Source: Paenibacillus silviterrae (GTDB lineage: Bacteria > Bacillota > Bacilli > Paenibacillales > NBRC-103111). Taken from it: 64,000 bases of DNA. The translations under genes and the position numbers were made by a program. Location: positions 310,001-374,000 of the forward strand of contig NZ_JASKUT010000002.1 in assembly GCF_030167925.1 (NCBI RefSeq). The letters run 5' to 3'. Shown here in pieces: positions 41,828 through 50,095 of this stretch. How positions within the stretch are numbered: the first letter of the stretch is position 1; each line of letters starts with the position of its first letter. The notes beneath the pieces are model-generated. The model searched no databases. It was not told where the DNA came from and saw only the letters and a list, made by a program, of their open reading frames with translations.

Positions 41828-43081
41828 ATGTCACAATGGAATAAAGGCGCTTTATTGGGCGATCGGTACCGGGTGATTGTTTCAACAGATATCGGCGGGA
41901 GTGATCCGGACGATTTTCAATCCATGGTACATTATTTATTGTATTCTGATTTATTTGATACGGAAGGACTCATTTCGTCCCCATGGGCACAAGGCCGTAA
42001 GGAGCACATATTGGAGGTCATTGACCAATATGAGAAGGATTTCGAGAACTTAAAGTCGCATTCCGAACATTACCCTGACCCCGATTACTTGCGGTCCGTT
42101 ACCAAGCAAGGTACAGTAGATTTTGCTCCGTACAAGGGCTACGATAAACCGACTGAGGGATCGGATTGGATTATCCAGTGTGCCAAAAAGCAGGATGACA
42201 GACCCCTGTATATTTTGATTTGGGGTTTGCTGGAGGACTTGGCTCAAGCCCTTCATGACGATCCGAGTATCGAGGAGAAGCTGCGGGTTTATTATATTGG
42301 CGGGCCGAACAAAAAATGGGGTCTCAATGCTTACGAATATATAAGAACTCATTTTCCAAACTTATGGATTATTGAGAACAATTCCACTTACAGAGGGTGG
42401 TTTGTCGGCGGGAATCAGGATGGTGACCTAGGTAATGAGTCATTTGTTGCACAACACATCAGTCAACATGGTGCAATGGGGGATTATTTTGCCAATGTAT
42501 TAAGCGGGAAAATAAAGATGGGTGATACCCCGTCTGTCACGTACTTGCTTAAGGGAGACCCGGAGCATCCGGAGCATCCGAGCTGGGGAGGCAGCTTCAC
42601 CAGAGTCAAGAATCGCCCTTTATTCGTATTTGATCGAAATACAACGAAAGAGGATATTATCGAGGTGTTTGGCATTCTCGAGCTCGTGTTTCGCGGACCG
42701 GTTCTGGATTCCCCAAGCGATGTATGCGTATTTACGCTAGTTGTTGAGGGGCAAAATTTTGAAGGCTTTTATCTTGGTAATGGAGAATACCGTGTTCGCT
42801 TCATGCCCAAAGCGACCGGACACTGGTCGTATGAGACCAAAAGCGATATTGCCGAGTTAAACGGACAAACCGGTGAGTTTACTTGTATAGAGGAATCCGC
42901 GGCGAGACTAGGGTATGACGCCGCTTATCCGAATTGGTGGTCGGATGTATTGGATACCGAATTGCAAGAGGATTCGCATAAAGGAGCAAAGACTGTGAGC
43001 ATGTGGAGAGAAACGTTCCTGCGTGATTTCCAAGCTCGAATGGATCGCTGTCTTCCTAAAGGTGAACGGACTCTGTCTTAA
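41828..43081 (+). CDS. DUF1593 protein with an inserted DUF5060-like domain (nucleoside-hydrolase-like)
   Basis: 417 residues, no signal peptide. The start VIVSTDIGGSDPDDFQSMVHYLLYSD carries the Asp cluster of the nucleoside-hydrolase-like DUF1593 family, which could bind calcium and a sugar ring. Around residues 282-350 the text VFGILELVFRGPVLDSPSDVCVFTLVVEGQNFEGFYLGNGEYRVRFMPKATGHWSYET is a beta-sandwich matching DUF5060, normally an N-terminal module of glycosidases. DUF1593 sequence then resumes (YPNWWSDVLDTELQEDSHKGAKTVSMWRETFLRDFQARMDRC). A module inserted in this place is odd. GGAGAGAATCGG precedes ATG 41828. Likely a hydrolase of a plant glycoside. Confidence 0.78.
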   Translation: MSQWNKGALLGDRYRVIVSTDIGGSDPDDFQSMVHYLLYSDLFDTEGLISSPWAQGRKEHILEVIDQYEKDFENLKSHSEHYPDPDYLRSVTKQGTVDFAPYKGYDKPTEGSDWIIQCAKKQDDRPLYILIWGLLEDLAQALHDDPSIEEKLRVYYIGGPNKKWGLNAYEYIRTHFPNLWIIENNSTYRGWFVGGNQDGDLGNESFVAQHISQHGAMGDYFANVLSGKIKMGDTPSVTYLLKGDPEHPEHPSWGGSFTRVKNRPLFVFDRNTTKEDIIEVFGILELVFRGPVLDSPSDVCVFTLVVEGQNFEGFYLGNGEYRVRFMPKATGHWSYETKSDIAELNGQTGEFTCIEESAARLGYDAAYPNWWSDVLDTELQEDSHKGAKTVSMWRETFLRDFQARMDRCLPKGERTLS

Positions 43082-43183
43082 AGCAGCCCTTATCGCTGTA
43101 AAACGGCTATAGGTACAGCCCTTAGTCCGAACGTTTGGACCGAGGCGGTTCCAATGATGACGATTCGATCGGAGGAAGTAACC

Positions 43184-44554
43184 ATGAACTTATACGAAGC
43201 CAATGTGAAGCCTCGCGTCCTTGTCCTGACCGACATTGAGAATGAACCGGACGATGCCATGTCGTTGGTTCGTTTTCTTACCTATTCCAACCAATGGGAT
43301 GTTGAAGGTCTTGTCGCGACGACCTCAATTCATCTGAGAGATAAAACCGCCGCGTGGCGTATTCGCGCGATTGTAGAAGCCTACAGTCAAGTCCGTGATA
43401 ATCTGGAGCAGCATGAGCCTGGTTATCCGGATGGAGAGTATTTATTGTCGATCATTAAAGAAGGTCTTCCTCTTTACGGCATGGAAGCCGTCGGCGAGGA
43501 TAAGGACTCCTCCGGCTCCGAACTACTGATCGAGGCTGTCGACCGTGACGACCCACGCCCGCTATGGGTGCTTGTATGGGGCGGTCCTAATGTGCTGGCT
43601 CAAGCGTTATGGAAGGTTCAGGCTACACGCTCGGCTGAAGAGCTTACTACCTTCGTCTCCCGTCTGCGTGTGTATGCCATCTCTGATCAGGATGATTCCG
43701 GTCCATGGATGAGGAAGACATTTCCTCATTTGTTCTATATCGCCAGTCCTGGCTTTCACGCCGGCGGAGCGTATCATTTTGCCACCTGGAGCGGAATTAG
43801 CGGCGACCACTTTCATGGTCGTTTCGTCGGGGCTGATTACAGCATCGTCGACAATCCTTGGCTTGATGAACATATTCGCTGCAAGGGACCACTTGGCGCT
43901 CAATATCCACAAGCCACTTTCCTCATGGAGGGTGACACGCCTACGTTCCTGTATCTCATCAACAATGGACTCAGCAGTCCCGAGCATCCGAATTGGGGGA
44001 GCTGGGGAGGTCGTTACGAGTTATTTACTCCGCCTACTCAGAAATGCTTCCTTGAGCCGGAGACAAGACCCTTCTGGAGTGATGCCGCGGACGAAGTGTT
44101 TGGTATGGACGGGAACTGGCACACCAGCAATAAGGCGACGATATGGCGATGGCGTTCGGCGTTTCAGAATGATTTCGCGGCCCGTATGGACTGGACCATC
44201 AAGTCTTATGCTGAGGCCAATCATCCGCCCGTTCCAAGGCTTGCTCACCCTGCCATGTTGACCGCCAAACCAGGCGATCGAGTTGATCTTAGTGCCGAAG
44301 GCTCCTATGACCCGGACGGAGACAAGCTTTCGTATCATTGGTTCTACTATGGGGAGGCAGGTACCTTCACCACATCGATGGCACGTACCGGAGACCCGGT
44401 CCCGATTGAGAATGCCGACCAACCGCAGGCATGGTTTACCGTTCCGACTCAGCGCGTTCTTCGCAATGGCACCATGCACATCATTCTTGCCGTCACCGAC
44501 GACGGTTCACCGGCGCTGACCCGTTACAAACGAGTGATCGTGAACGTCGAATAA
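43184..44554 (+). CDS. DUF1593 protein with C-terminal Ig-like domain (nucleoside-hydrolase-like)
   Basis: 456 residues, no signal peptide. ATG 43184 has CGGAGGAAG six bases upstream. The N-terminal domain (about 1-330) shows [60 protein letters not shown] and [21 protein letters not shown], as in family DUF1593. The C-terminal domain (about 360-456: [32 protein letters not shown]) is the Ig-like module that often ends these proteins. Same fold as the previous gene but clearly diverged, so two hydrolases of related but different specificity are likely. About 100 bp separate the genes. Confidence 0.82.
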   Translation: MNLYEANVKPRVLVLTDIENEPDDAMSLVRFLTYSNQWDVEGLVATTSIHLRDKTAAWRIRAIVEAYSQVRDNLEQHEPGYPDGEYLLSIIKEGLPLYGMEAVGEDKDSSGSELLIEAVDRDDPRPLWVLVWGGPNVLAQALWKVQATRSAEELTTFVSRLRVYAISDQDDSGPWMRKTFPHLFYIASPGFHAGGAYHFATWSGISGDHFHGRFVGADYSIVDNPWLDEHIRCKGPLGAQYPQATFLMEGDTPTFLYLINNGLSSPEHPNWGSWGGRYELFTPPTQKCFLEPETRPFWSDAADEVFGMDGNWHTSNKATIWRWRSAFQNDFAARMDWTIKSYAEANHPPVPRLAHPAMLTAKPGDRVDLSAEGSYDPDGDKLSYHWFYYGEAGTFTTSMARTGDPVPIENADQPQAWFTVPTQRVLRNGTMHIILAVTDDGSPALTRYKRVIVNVE

Positions 44555-44730
44555 GAAAAACTAGAGGTTGCATTGAGGGCTGAGAAATAAGGGGCGACCA
44601 GGGTACTGTGAAGAGCACCGGAGTCAGGAGAGTATGTAGACATACCTTGCTCCTTGAACTGCGGCAGCTCTTCCCAGTAAATCCTGTTGTATTCAGTTGC
44701 TAATTTAGTACGCACATTCCTTATATTCAT
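44524..44730 (-). CDS. Short open frame coupled to LacI copy B (status doubtful)
   Basis: 68 codons whose ATG overlaps the stop of lacI-B (ATGA). The first 38 residues ([38 protein letters not shown]) look protein-like, but the last third is antisense to the end of the DUF1593 gene. I recognise no family. It may be the truncated start of a gene that once followed lacI-B. Confidence 0.3.
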   Translation of the reverse strand: MNIRNVRTKLATEYNRIYWEELPQFKEQGMSTYSPDSGALHSTLVAPYFSALNATSSFSYSTFTITRL

Positions 44731-45788
44731 TGTTTAGTAAGAGATTGTACCGTGGAGTTGGAAAAAGAACTAGTGGAATTACGAACAACAAGCCTTGTAT
44801 CTATATGAATTTTGGTGGTGATAGAAGAGCCTTCATTCTCCATCAAATCTAGCAGCTTGGAAACGGCAGTTTCCGCTATGGCTTCCTTTTCTACATGTAC
44901 TGTAGTTAATTCTGGAGAGATCACGACTGCTTCGTGGATGTTATCAAAACCTACTACTGATATATCGTGTGGTACTCTTATGCCTAGTTCCATGAAAGAT
45001 TTGATTACGCTAATAGCAATATAATCGCATTCACAAAAAATGGCTGATGGCAAATCCCCATTGCGGCTACGAATGGCCGAGGTGAACTCTGGTTGTGATG
45101 AGACAATAGTGGGTGATATCGTAAACAAGTCTTTCTCAGCTAAGTCCAAACCCATCTCATGAAGAGCGTTAATAAACCCTTCCTTACGAGCGTTAAAATT
45201 ATGCATTCGAACATTGGACTGCACGTATCCAATACTCTTATGACCAAGGCTGACCAAATGCTGGGCTGCTTGGTATGCACCCATCATGTTGTTCATTACG
45301 ATGAAATGGGCGTTTAGTGTATTGTGGCATGTATCCAGAACGACAAGGTTTTTATGGCGAGCGGCTATCATTTGAACTTGTTCACGGGATAGATTCGTAC
45401 CCAGTAGTATGATTCCCCCGGACTCATGCTCTTGTTCAAGTTCTTCTATCTTGCCTTCCAATTCAGCAGCAGGTACCGTATTAAATAATAAAACAAGCCC
45501 CCGCTTCCTGCATTTTTCCTCAAGGTAATGTATGAGTTCCATGAAAAATGGTTGCTGATTGTAGTGTTCCAATATGATTCCTTCGTGTACGCAGGCAACA
45601 AACCGAATCGAATTTCCGGTAGTCGAAATCTTTTCCGATCGCGTCGAGCGCGGAACATAACCTTGATTCCTAACTATATCCAAAATTTTATTACGTGTAT
45701 CTTCGCTAACTCCGGGTTTCCCATTGATAGCTAAAGAAACGGCAGATTTTGAAACATTGGCCAATTTGGCTATATCCTCAATTTTCAT
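44727..45788 (-). CDS. LacI family transcriptional regulator, copy B
   Basis: About 353 residues. Near duplicate of the LacI at 40484-41518: same helix-turn-helix start (MKIEDIAKLANVSKSAVSLAINGKPGVSEDTRNKIL) and the same ligand-domain text with scattered substitutions. It has a different C-terminal tail ([16 protein letters not shown]). ATG 45788 has GGAGGGAACC upstream; the longer frame to 45833 is not needed. It is divergent from the decayed permease and, 1 kb on, the isomerase gene. Both LacI genes carry CAGCAT 30-31 bases before their start (41548 and 45819). Confidence 0.93.
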   Translation of the reverse strand: MKIEDIAKLANVSKSAVSLAINGKPGVSEDTRNKILDIVRNQGYVPRSTRSEKISTTGNSIRFVACVHEGIILEHYNQQPFFMELIHYLEEKCRKRGLVLLFNTVPAAELEGKIEELEQEHESGGIILLGTNLSREQVQMIAARHKNLVVLDTCHNTLNAHFIVMNNMMGAYQAAQHLVSLGHKSIGYVQSNVRMHNFNARKEGFINALHEMGLDLAEKDLFTISPTIVSSQPEFTSAIRSRNGDLPSAIFCECDYIAISVIKSFMELGIRVPHDISVVGFDNIHEAVVISPELTTVHVEKEAIAETAVSKLLDLMENEGSSITTKIHIDTRLVVRNSTSSFSNSTVQSLTKQ

Positions 45789-46232
45789 GAAATGGTTCCC
45801 TCCGATTATTGACCAAGACAGCATAATGTACACTTAAATATTACAATAATAAGATATTAAAAATCAAATAAATTTTATAAACAAATTCACTAAAACAACT
45901 AAATATTCATTTTTTGGAACAGTGCAAAGGATCGTAGATATGTGTTTTGAATAGGTGGGATATCCGCATGATGCACAGATTCATCGAAAAATGGGGAAGG
46001 CTTCTATGATGGGGATGGAGTCTATTTTGTGCGTTCAGGGTCGTCATGGACATAAGGGAACCTTCTGCTGTACGGAGCCTCTCGCATGCGTCAATTAACA
46101 ATAGAGGAGACCGGCATCACCATTCAACAAAGTTAATAACCAATGAGGACCTTTACGGCCACATGCTCGCGATTCAGCGATAAGCGGAAAATATTATCAA
46201 AGAGACAACTAAAATTTAGGTCTTCCCGTGGC

Positions 46233-46537
46233 TGGATTGACACGTACTATCCGCTCACGGTTCCGAAGTGGCTGGCGACGGAGGCATTCTTCATCTTTCT
46301 GATGGTTCAGTTTATCCGGTGCCTGCCGAAGGAGCTTGATGAATCGGCACGGATTGACGGTTGCGGTCAAGCGCAGATTTATTTGAAGATCATCATGCCT
46401 TTACTCCTCAGGTGACTACTCTTGGGGTTCTTTGTTCGCCATGTCCGTGCTGTCGCTCGTTCCAAGTCTTATCATTTTTCCTTAGCTGCCAGAAATACAT
46501 CGTTGAAGGCATATCCACCACAGGTATTAAAGGATAA
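46233..46537 (+). pseudogene. Decayed sugar ABC permease (MalG/UgpE type)
   Basis: WIDTYYPLTVPKWLATEAFFIFLMVQFIR is followed by LPKELDESARIDGCGQ and IYLKIIMPLLL, the last cytoplasmic loop and coupling motif of a CUT1 permease. The end of the protein, GSLFAMSVLSLVPSLIIF then QKYIVEGISTTGIKG and a stop, follows in shifted frames with about 30-40 residues missing. Nothing of the N-terminal half is left. It is preceded by 45907-46232, where I see no intact gene. It probably belonged to the importer of this sugar island. Confidence 0.75.
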
Positions 46538-46566
46538 GGTATGTTTTACATTTAAAAGAGCAGATG

Positions 46567-46607
46567 AAAATAGCCTTAGTCCCAATATAACGGACTGAGG
46601 GTATTTT
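46567..46607 (+). terminator. Strong terminator-like hairpin after the decayed permease
   Basis: AAAATAGCCTTAGTCC (46567-46582) pairs with GGACTGAGGGTATTTT (46592-46607) at 15 of 16 positions, including a G-U, around a nine-base loop. It probably ended the lost ABC transporter operon. Confidence 0.8.
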
Positions 46608-46714
46608 AGTTTGTATTTTAGTTTCCTATGGGACGGGCTGATATGAGTTAATAAACAAGCTATCCTAATGAAGTGATAAATAATCTTATTGTTTATATAA
46701 ATAATATTATAAAT

Positions 46715-46761
46715 ACAACTAAAACATGGATTGACTACTTAATTATTCCCATGTTAACATG
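46715..46761 (+). promoter_or_regulatory. Isomerase-operon promoter with palindromic -10
   Basis: TTGACT (46731-46736), 17 bp, TTAACA (46754-46759). The -10 is the centre of the perfect 12-base palindrome CATGTTAACATG (46750-46761). The motif ACAACTAAA lies at 46715-46723. Both features are shared with the promoter of the first DUF1593 gene, suggesting common control by the LacI pair. Confidence 0.6.
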
Positions 46762-46852
46762 AAATTAAACATAATTCTTCTAAATTTATGTTACAAATGT
46801 TGAGTTATAAATTTAGGCGATGCGGCAGTTACAATCAATTGGAGGTACAGCG

Positions 46853-48286
46853 ATGAAAAAATTAAAGCTTGGATATGCCCCTACACGAAGATTTGTGTTT
46901 AGTGCGGAGGACGCCTTTAAGTACAAGGTAATGATAAAAGAAAAGATCGAAAGCTTCGGCCTTGATATCGATATCGTAGACCTGGAGGGGATCAATAACG
47001 AAGGACTCCTCTATGATGATAACATTAATGCGGACCTGATTATTGATAGATTCAAGAAGGAGCAGGTTGATGCTGTTTTCTTCCCCCATTGTAATTTCGG
47101 AACGGAAGATACCGTGGCCCGAGTCGGCAAAGCAATGGGGAAACCGGTGCTGCTGTGGGGACCTCGGGACGAAGCGCCTCTTGAGGATGGCATGCGTCTT
47201 CGCGATACACAGTGCGGATTATTTGCAACCGGCAAGGTATTGCGTCGATTCAACGTCCCTTTCTCCTACATAACAAATACACGGGTAAACGATCCGGTAT
47301 TTGAGAGAGGCTTTGCCAATTTCGTTTCTGCGGCTAACGTGGTTCGCCAATTCCGCAATCTTCGTATCCTGCAAATCGGTCCGCGTCCGTCTTCTTTCTG
47401 GACCATGATTTGTAACGAAGGCGAACTGCTCGAACGGTTCGGGATTGAGGTTCATCCGATTACACTTGTTGATATCCAGCGTGCGGCGAACCGGATTGAA
47501 AAAGGAAATTCCTCCGAGCTGACGGAAGTCATTGACTATATTAAATCGAAGCTCGATTGGTCGGAAGTGACGGAGGGCGATGTGAAGCGCATTGCCTCAT
47601 TAAAGGTAGCCATGAAGCAATATGCCAAGCAGACAGGCAGCTCGGCTATCGCCATTCAATGCTGGTCTTCGTTACAGGATGCCATGGGAATTATGCCTTG
47701 CCTTGCGAATGCGATTTTGACAGACGAACAAATTCCCGTAACTTGCGAGACGGATATCCACGGTGCGATTACCTCCGTTATGGTTCAGGCCGCTTCCATG
47801 AATCAAGCGCCGACCTTTTTCGCCGATCTGACGGTACGCCATCCCGAGAACGCGAACGGGGAGCTTCTGTTCCATTGCGGGAATTTCCCGGTATCGCTGT
47901 CGGTTGAGAATAAACCTAAGCTTCGTAAGCATTTCCTGTTCGATGACCATTCACCCGGCACGCACGAAGGTGAAATTAAAGGCGGCGAGATGACGCTTGC
48001 GCGTTTTGACGGCGATCATGGCGAATACCAGCTGTTCCTTGGACGCGCTAAAGGCATCGAAGGGCCTTACACTCGAGGCTCTTATGTTTGGGTTGAAGTG
48101 AACGATTGGCCGTTATGGGAAGAGAAGCTGGTGAAAGGTCCTTATGTTCATCACTCTGTTGGAATTCACGCCAATGTCATTCCTGCTTTATACGAGGCGT
48201 GCCAATACATTCCGGGACTGACGCCGGACCCTGTAGATCCGACCGAAAGTGAAATTCAGGCATGGTTGCGAGGCAAAGGCCTGTAA
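46853..48286 (+). CDS. L-fucose/L-arabinose isomerase family protein
   Basis: 477 residues starting MKKLKLGYAPTRRFVFSAEDAFKYK, with the family layout: an N-terminal Rossmann-like domain (LRILQIGPRPSSFWTMICNEGELLERFGIEVHP), then the catalytic region with CWSSLQDAMGIMPCLANAILTDEQIPVTCETDIHGA, where the Glu/Asp of CETDIHGA fits the metal-ligand position, and a C-terminal beta domain with HCGNFP and HHSVGIHANVIPAL. It would interconvert an aldose and a ketose with a divalent metal. ATG 46853 follows GGAGGTACAGCG. The actual sugar cannot be told. First gene of a four-gene operon with a transketolase and a kinase. Confidence 0.85.
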   Translation: MKKLKLGYAPTRRFVFSAEDAFKYKVMIKEKIESFGLDIDIVDLEGINNEGLLYDDNINADLIIDRFKKEQVDAVFFPHCNFGTEDTVARVGKAMGKPVLLWGPRDEAPLEDGMRLRDTQCGLFATGKVLRRFNVPFSYITNTRVNDPVFERGFANFVSAANVVRQFRNLRILQIGPRPSSFWTMICNEGELLERFGIEVHPITLVDIQRAANRIEKGNSSELTEVIDYIKSKLDWSEVTEGDVKRIASLKVAMKQYAKQTGSSAIAIQCWSSLQDAMGIMPCLANAILTDEQIPVTCETDIHGAITSVMVQAASMNQAPTFFADLTVRHPENANGELLFHCGNFPVSLSVENKPKLRKHFLFDDHSPGTHEGEIKGGEMTLARFDGDHGEYQLFLGRAKGIEGPYTRGSYVWVEVNDWPLWEEKLVKGPYVHHSVGIHANVIPALYEACQYIPGLTPDPVDPTESEIQAWLRGKGL

Positions 48287-48301
48287 TAAAAAGGAGGACA
48301 T

Positions 48302-49147
48302 ATGGAAATCAGAGAGCTTCAGATGAAAGCTGCCCAAATCCGTAAGGACCTGCTTACGATGATCCACCGCGCCAAAACAGGCCATACCGGCGGCTCGCTC
48401 AGCAATACGGATATATTGACGGCATTATATTATCGTGTGATGAATAATAACCCTAGTAATCCGAAGGACGCTAATCGGGATCGCTTTGTATTGAGTAAAG
48501 GTCATTCCGTCGAATCGTTATGGGCCATTTTGGCGGATCGGGGCTTCTTCCCTAGAGAGGAGCTTCTAACCTTCAGCCAGTTCGGGACTAAGCTCATTGG
48601 TCATCCGAACAATAAGGTGCCAGGGATCGAGATGAATACAGGCGCCTTGGGCCATGGATTGGCCGTAGCCGTTGGAATGGCGCTAGCCGCCAAATGCGAT
48701 GGCAAGGCTTATCGTGCTTATTGTTTGATGGGGGACGGCGAGCAAGCCGAAGGCTCCGTATGGGAAGCGGCGATGGCCGGAGCCCATTACAAGCTGGATA
48801 ATTTGATCGGAATTATCGATCGGAACCGGCTCCAAATTAGCGGAACGACCGAAGAAGTCATGGGACTGGAGCCGCTCGAAGAGAAGTGGGCCGCTTTCGG
48901 CTGGAACGTCATCTCCATTAACGGAAACGATATGAATGAGCTGGTCCGGACCTTCGAGGCTACACCGACAGTTGCCGGCAAGCCGACACTCGTTATGGCC
49001 AATACCGTGAAAGGCAAAGGGGTATCTTTCGCAGAAAATGTAGCCCATTGGCATCACCATGTGCCGAATGATGCGGAGTTGGAAAAGGCCTTAAGCGAGC
49101 TGGACGCGCTTATAGCAGCTTATCAACAGGAAGAGGAGGTGCGCTAA
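48302..49147 (+). CDS. Transketolase, N-terminal subunit
   Basis: 281 residues holding the thiamine-diphosphate pyrimidine-binding half of transketolase: KTGHTGGSLSNTDILTALYY-type text (RAKTGHTGGSLSNTDIL), NRDRFVLSKGHSVESLWAIL, GHPNNKVPGIEMNTGALGHGLAVAVGMALA and GDGEQAEGSVWEAAMAG with the GDG-NN type motif (LDNLIGIIDRNRLQISG). The C-terminal half is encoded by the next gene, so this is a split enzyme. Starts at ATG 48302 after AAAGGAGGACAT, 15 bp from the isomerase gene. Confidence 0.95.
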   Translation: MEIRELQMKAAQIRKDLLTMIHRAKTGHTGGSLSNTDILTALYYRVMNNNPSNPKDANRDRFVLSKGHSVESLWAILADRGFFPREELLTFSQFGTKLIGHPNNKVPGIEMNTGALGHGLAVAVGMALAAKCDGKAYRAYCLMGDGEQAEGSVWEAAMAGAHYKLDNLIGIIDRNRLQISGTTEEVMGLEPLEEKWAAFGWNVISINGNDMNELVRTFEATPTVAGKPTLVMANTVKGKGVSFAENVAHWHHHVPNDAELEKALSELDALIAAYQQEEEVR

Positions 49148-49149
49148 AC

Positions 49150-50085
49150 ATGAATACGATTCCGAATCGTCAGGTCATCTGTGAGACCTTGTTGAACCTC
49201 GGCAAAACGGATCGCGATATTATGGTGCTGGCAAGTGATTCCCGCGGTTCAGCCGCCATGGCCCCATTCGCTAAAGAACTGCCGGAACAGTTCGTTGAGG
49301 TGGGTATCGCCGAACAAAATATCGTCGGGATCTCGGCGGGCCTTGCGCACAGCGGGAAAAAACCATTCGTCACCTCGCCGGCTTGCTTCCTTAGCATGCG
49401 AAGCATTGAGCAGATCAAAGTGGACGTCGCTTATTCGCAAACCAACGTAAAGCTGATCGGTATCAGCGGAGGCGTGAGCTATGGAGCTCTAGGGATGTCC
49501 CATCATTCCGTACAGGATCTCGCCGTAGCACGTGCGATCCCGGGACTTTCCGTCATTCTGCCTGCCGATCGGCATGAAACGAAGAGGATGACGGAGGCGC
49601 TCGTCAAGCACGAAGGCGGCGTTTATGTGCGCATCGGTCGTAATCCGGTAGAGGACGTATACGAGTCCGATGACTATGAATTCGTTATCGGGAAAGCGGT
49701 AACGATGCGAGAGGGTACAGACCTAACCATTATAGCAGCCGGGGAAACGGTTCGGGTTGCTCTTGATACCTGTGAAGCACTCAAGGAATCAGGAGTGTCC
49801 TGCAGGGTGCTGAATATGCATACGATCAAACCATTGGATGAGGAAGCAATCGTGAAGGCAGCCAAGGAAACAGGTCATATTATCACGGTGGAAGAGCACA
49901 GCGTGCTTGGGGGACTGGGAGCAGCCGTAGCAGAGGTAGTTGTCCAGCATCAACCTGTACCTGTGCGAATCCTCGGCATACCGGACGAACCGGCCATTGC
50001 GGGGAAAACGTCAGAGGTCTTTAAGCACTACGGTATCAGCGCGGAGAACATAAAGCGCGTTGCACTCGAACTTCTTGGTAAGTAG
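49150..50085 (+). CDS. Transketolase, C-terminal subunit
   Basis: 311 residues with the pyrimidine domain (VEVGIAEQNIVGISAGLAHSGKKPFVTSPACFLSMRSIEQIKVDVAY, catalytic Glu in GIAEQN; GGVSYGALGMSHHSVQDLA; VILPADRHET) and the C-terminal domain (VLNMHTIKPLDEEAIVKAAKETGHIITVEEHSVLGGLG). Together with the previous gene it makes one transketolase. Such split transketolases often serve dedicated sugar pathways instead of the main pentose phosphate pathway. It is two bases from the N-terminal subunit gene. Confidence 0.95.
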   Translation: MNTIPNRQVICETLLNLGKTDRDIMVLASDSRGSAAMAPFAKELPEQFVEVGIAEQNIVGISAGLAHSGKKPFVTSPACFLSMRSIEQIKVDVAYSQTNVKLIGISGGVSYGALGMSHHSVQDLAVARAIPGLSVILPADRHETKRMTEALVKHEGGVYVRIGRNPVEDVYESDDYEFVIGKAVTMREGTDLTIIAAGETVRVALDTCEALKESGVSCRVLNMHTIKPLDEEAIVKAAKETGHIITVEEHSVLGGLGAAVAEVVVQHQPVPVRILGIPDEPAIAGKTSEVFKHYGISAENIKRVALELLGK

Positions 50086-50095
50086 GGGCGCTTGT

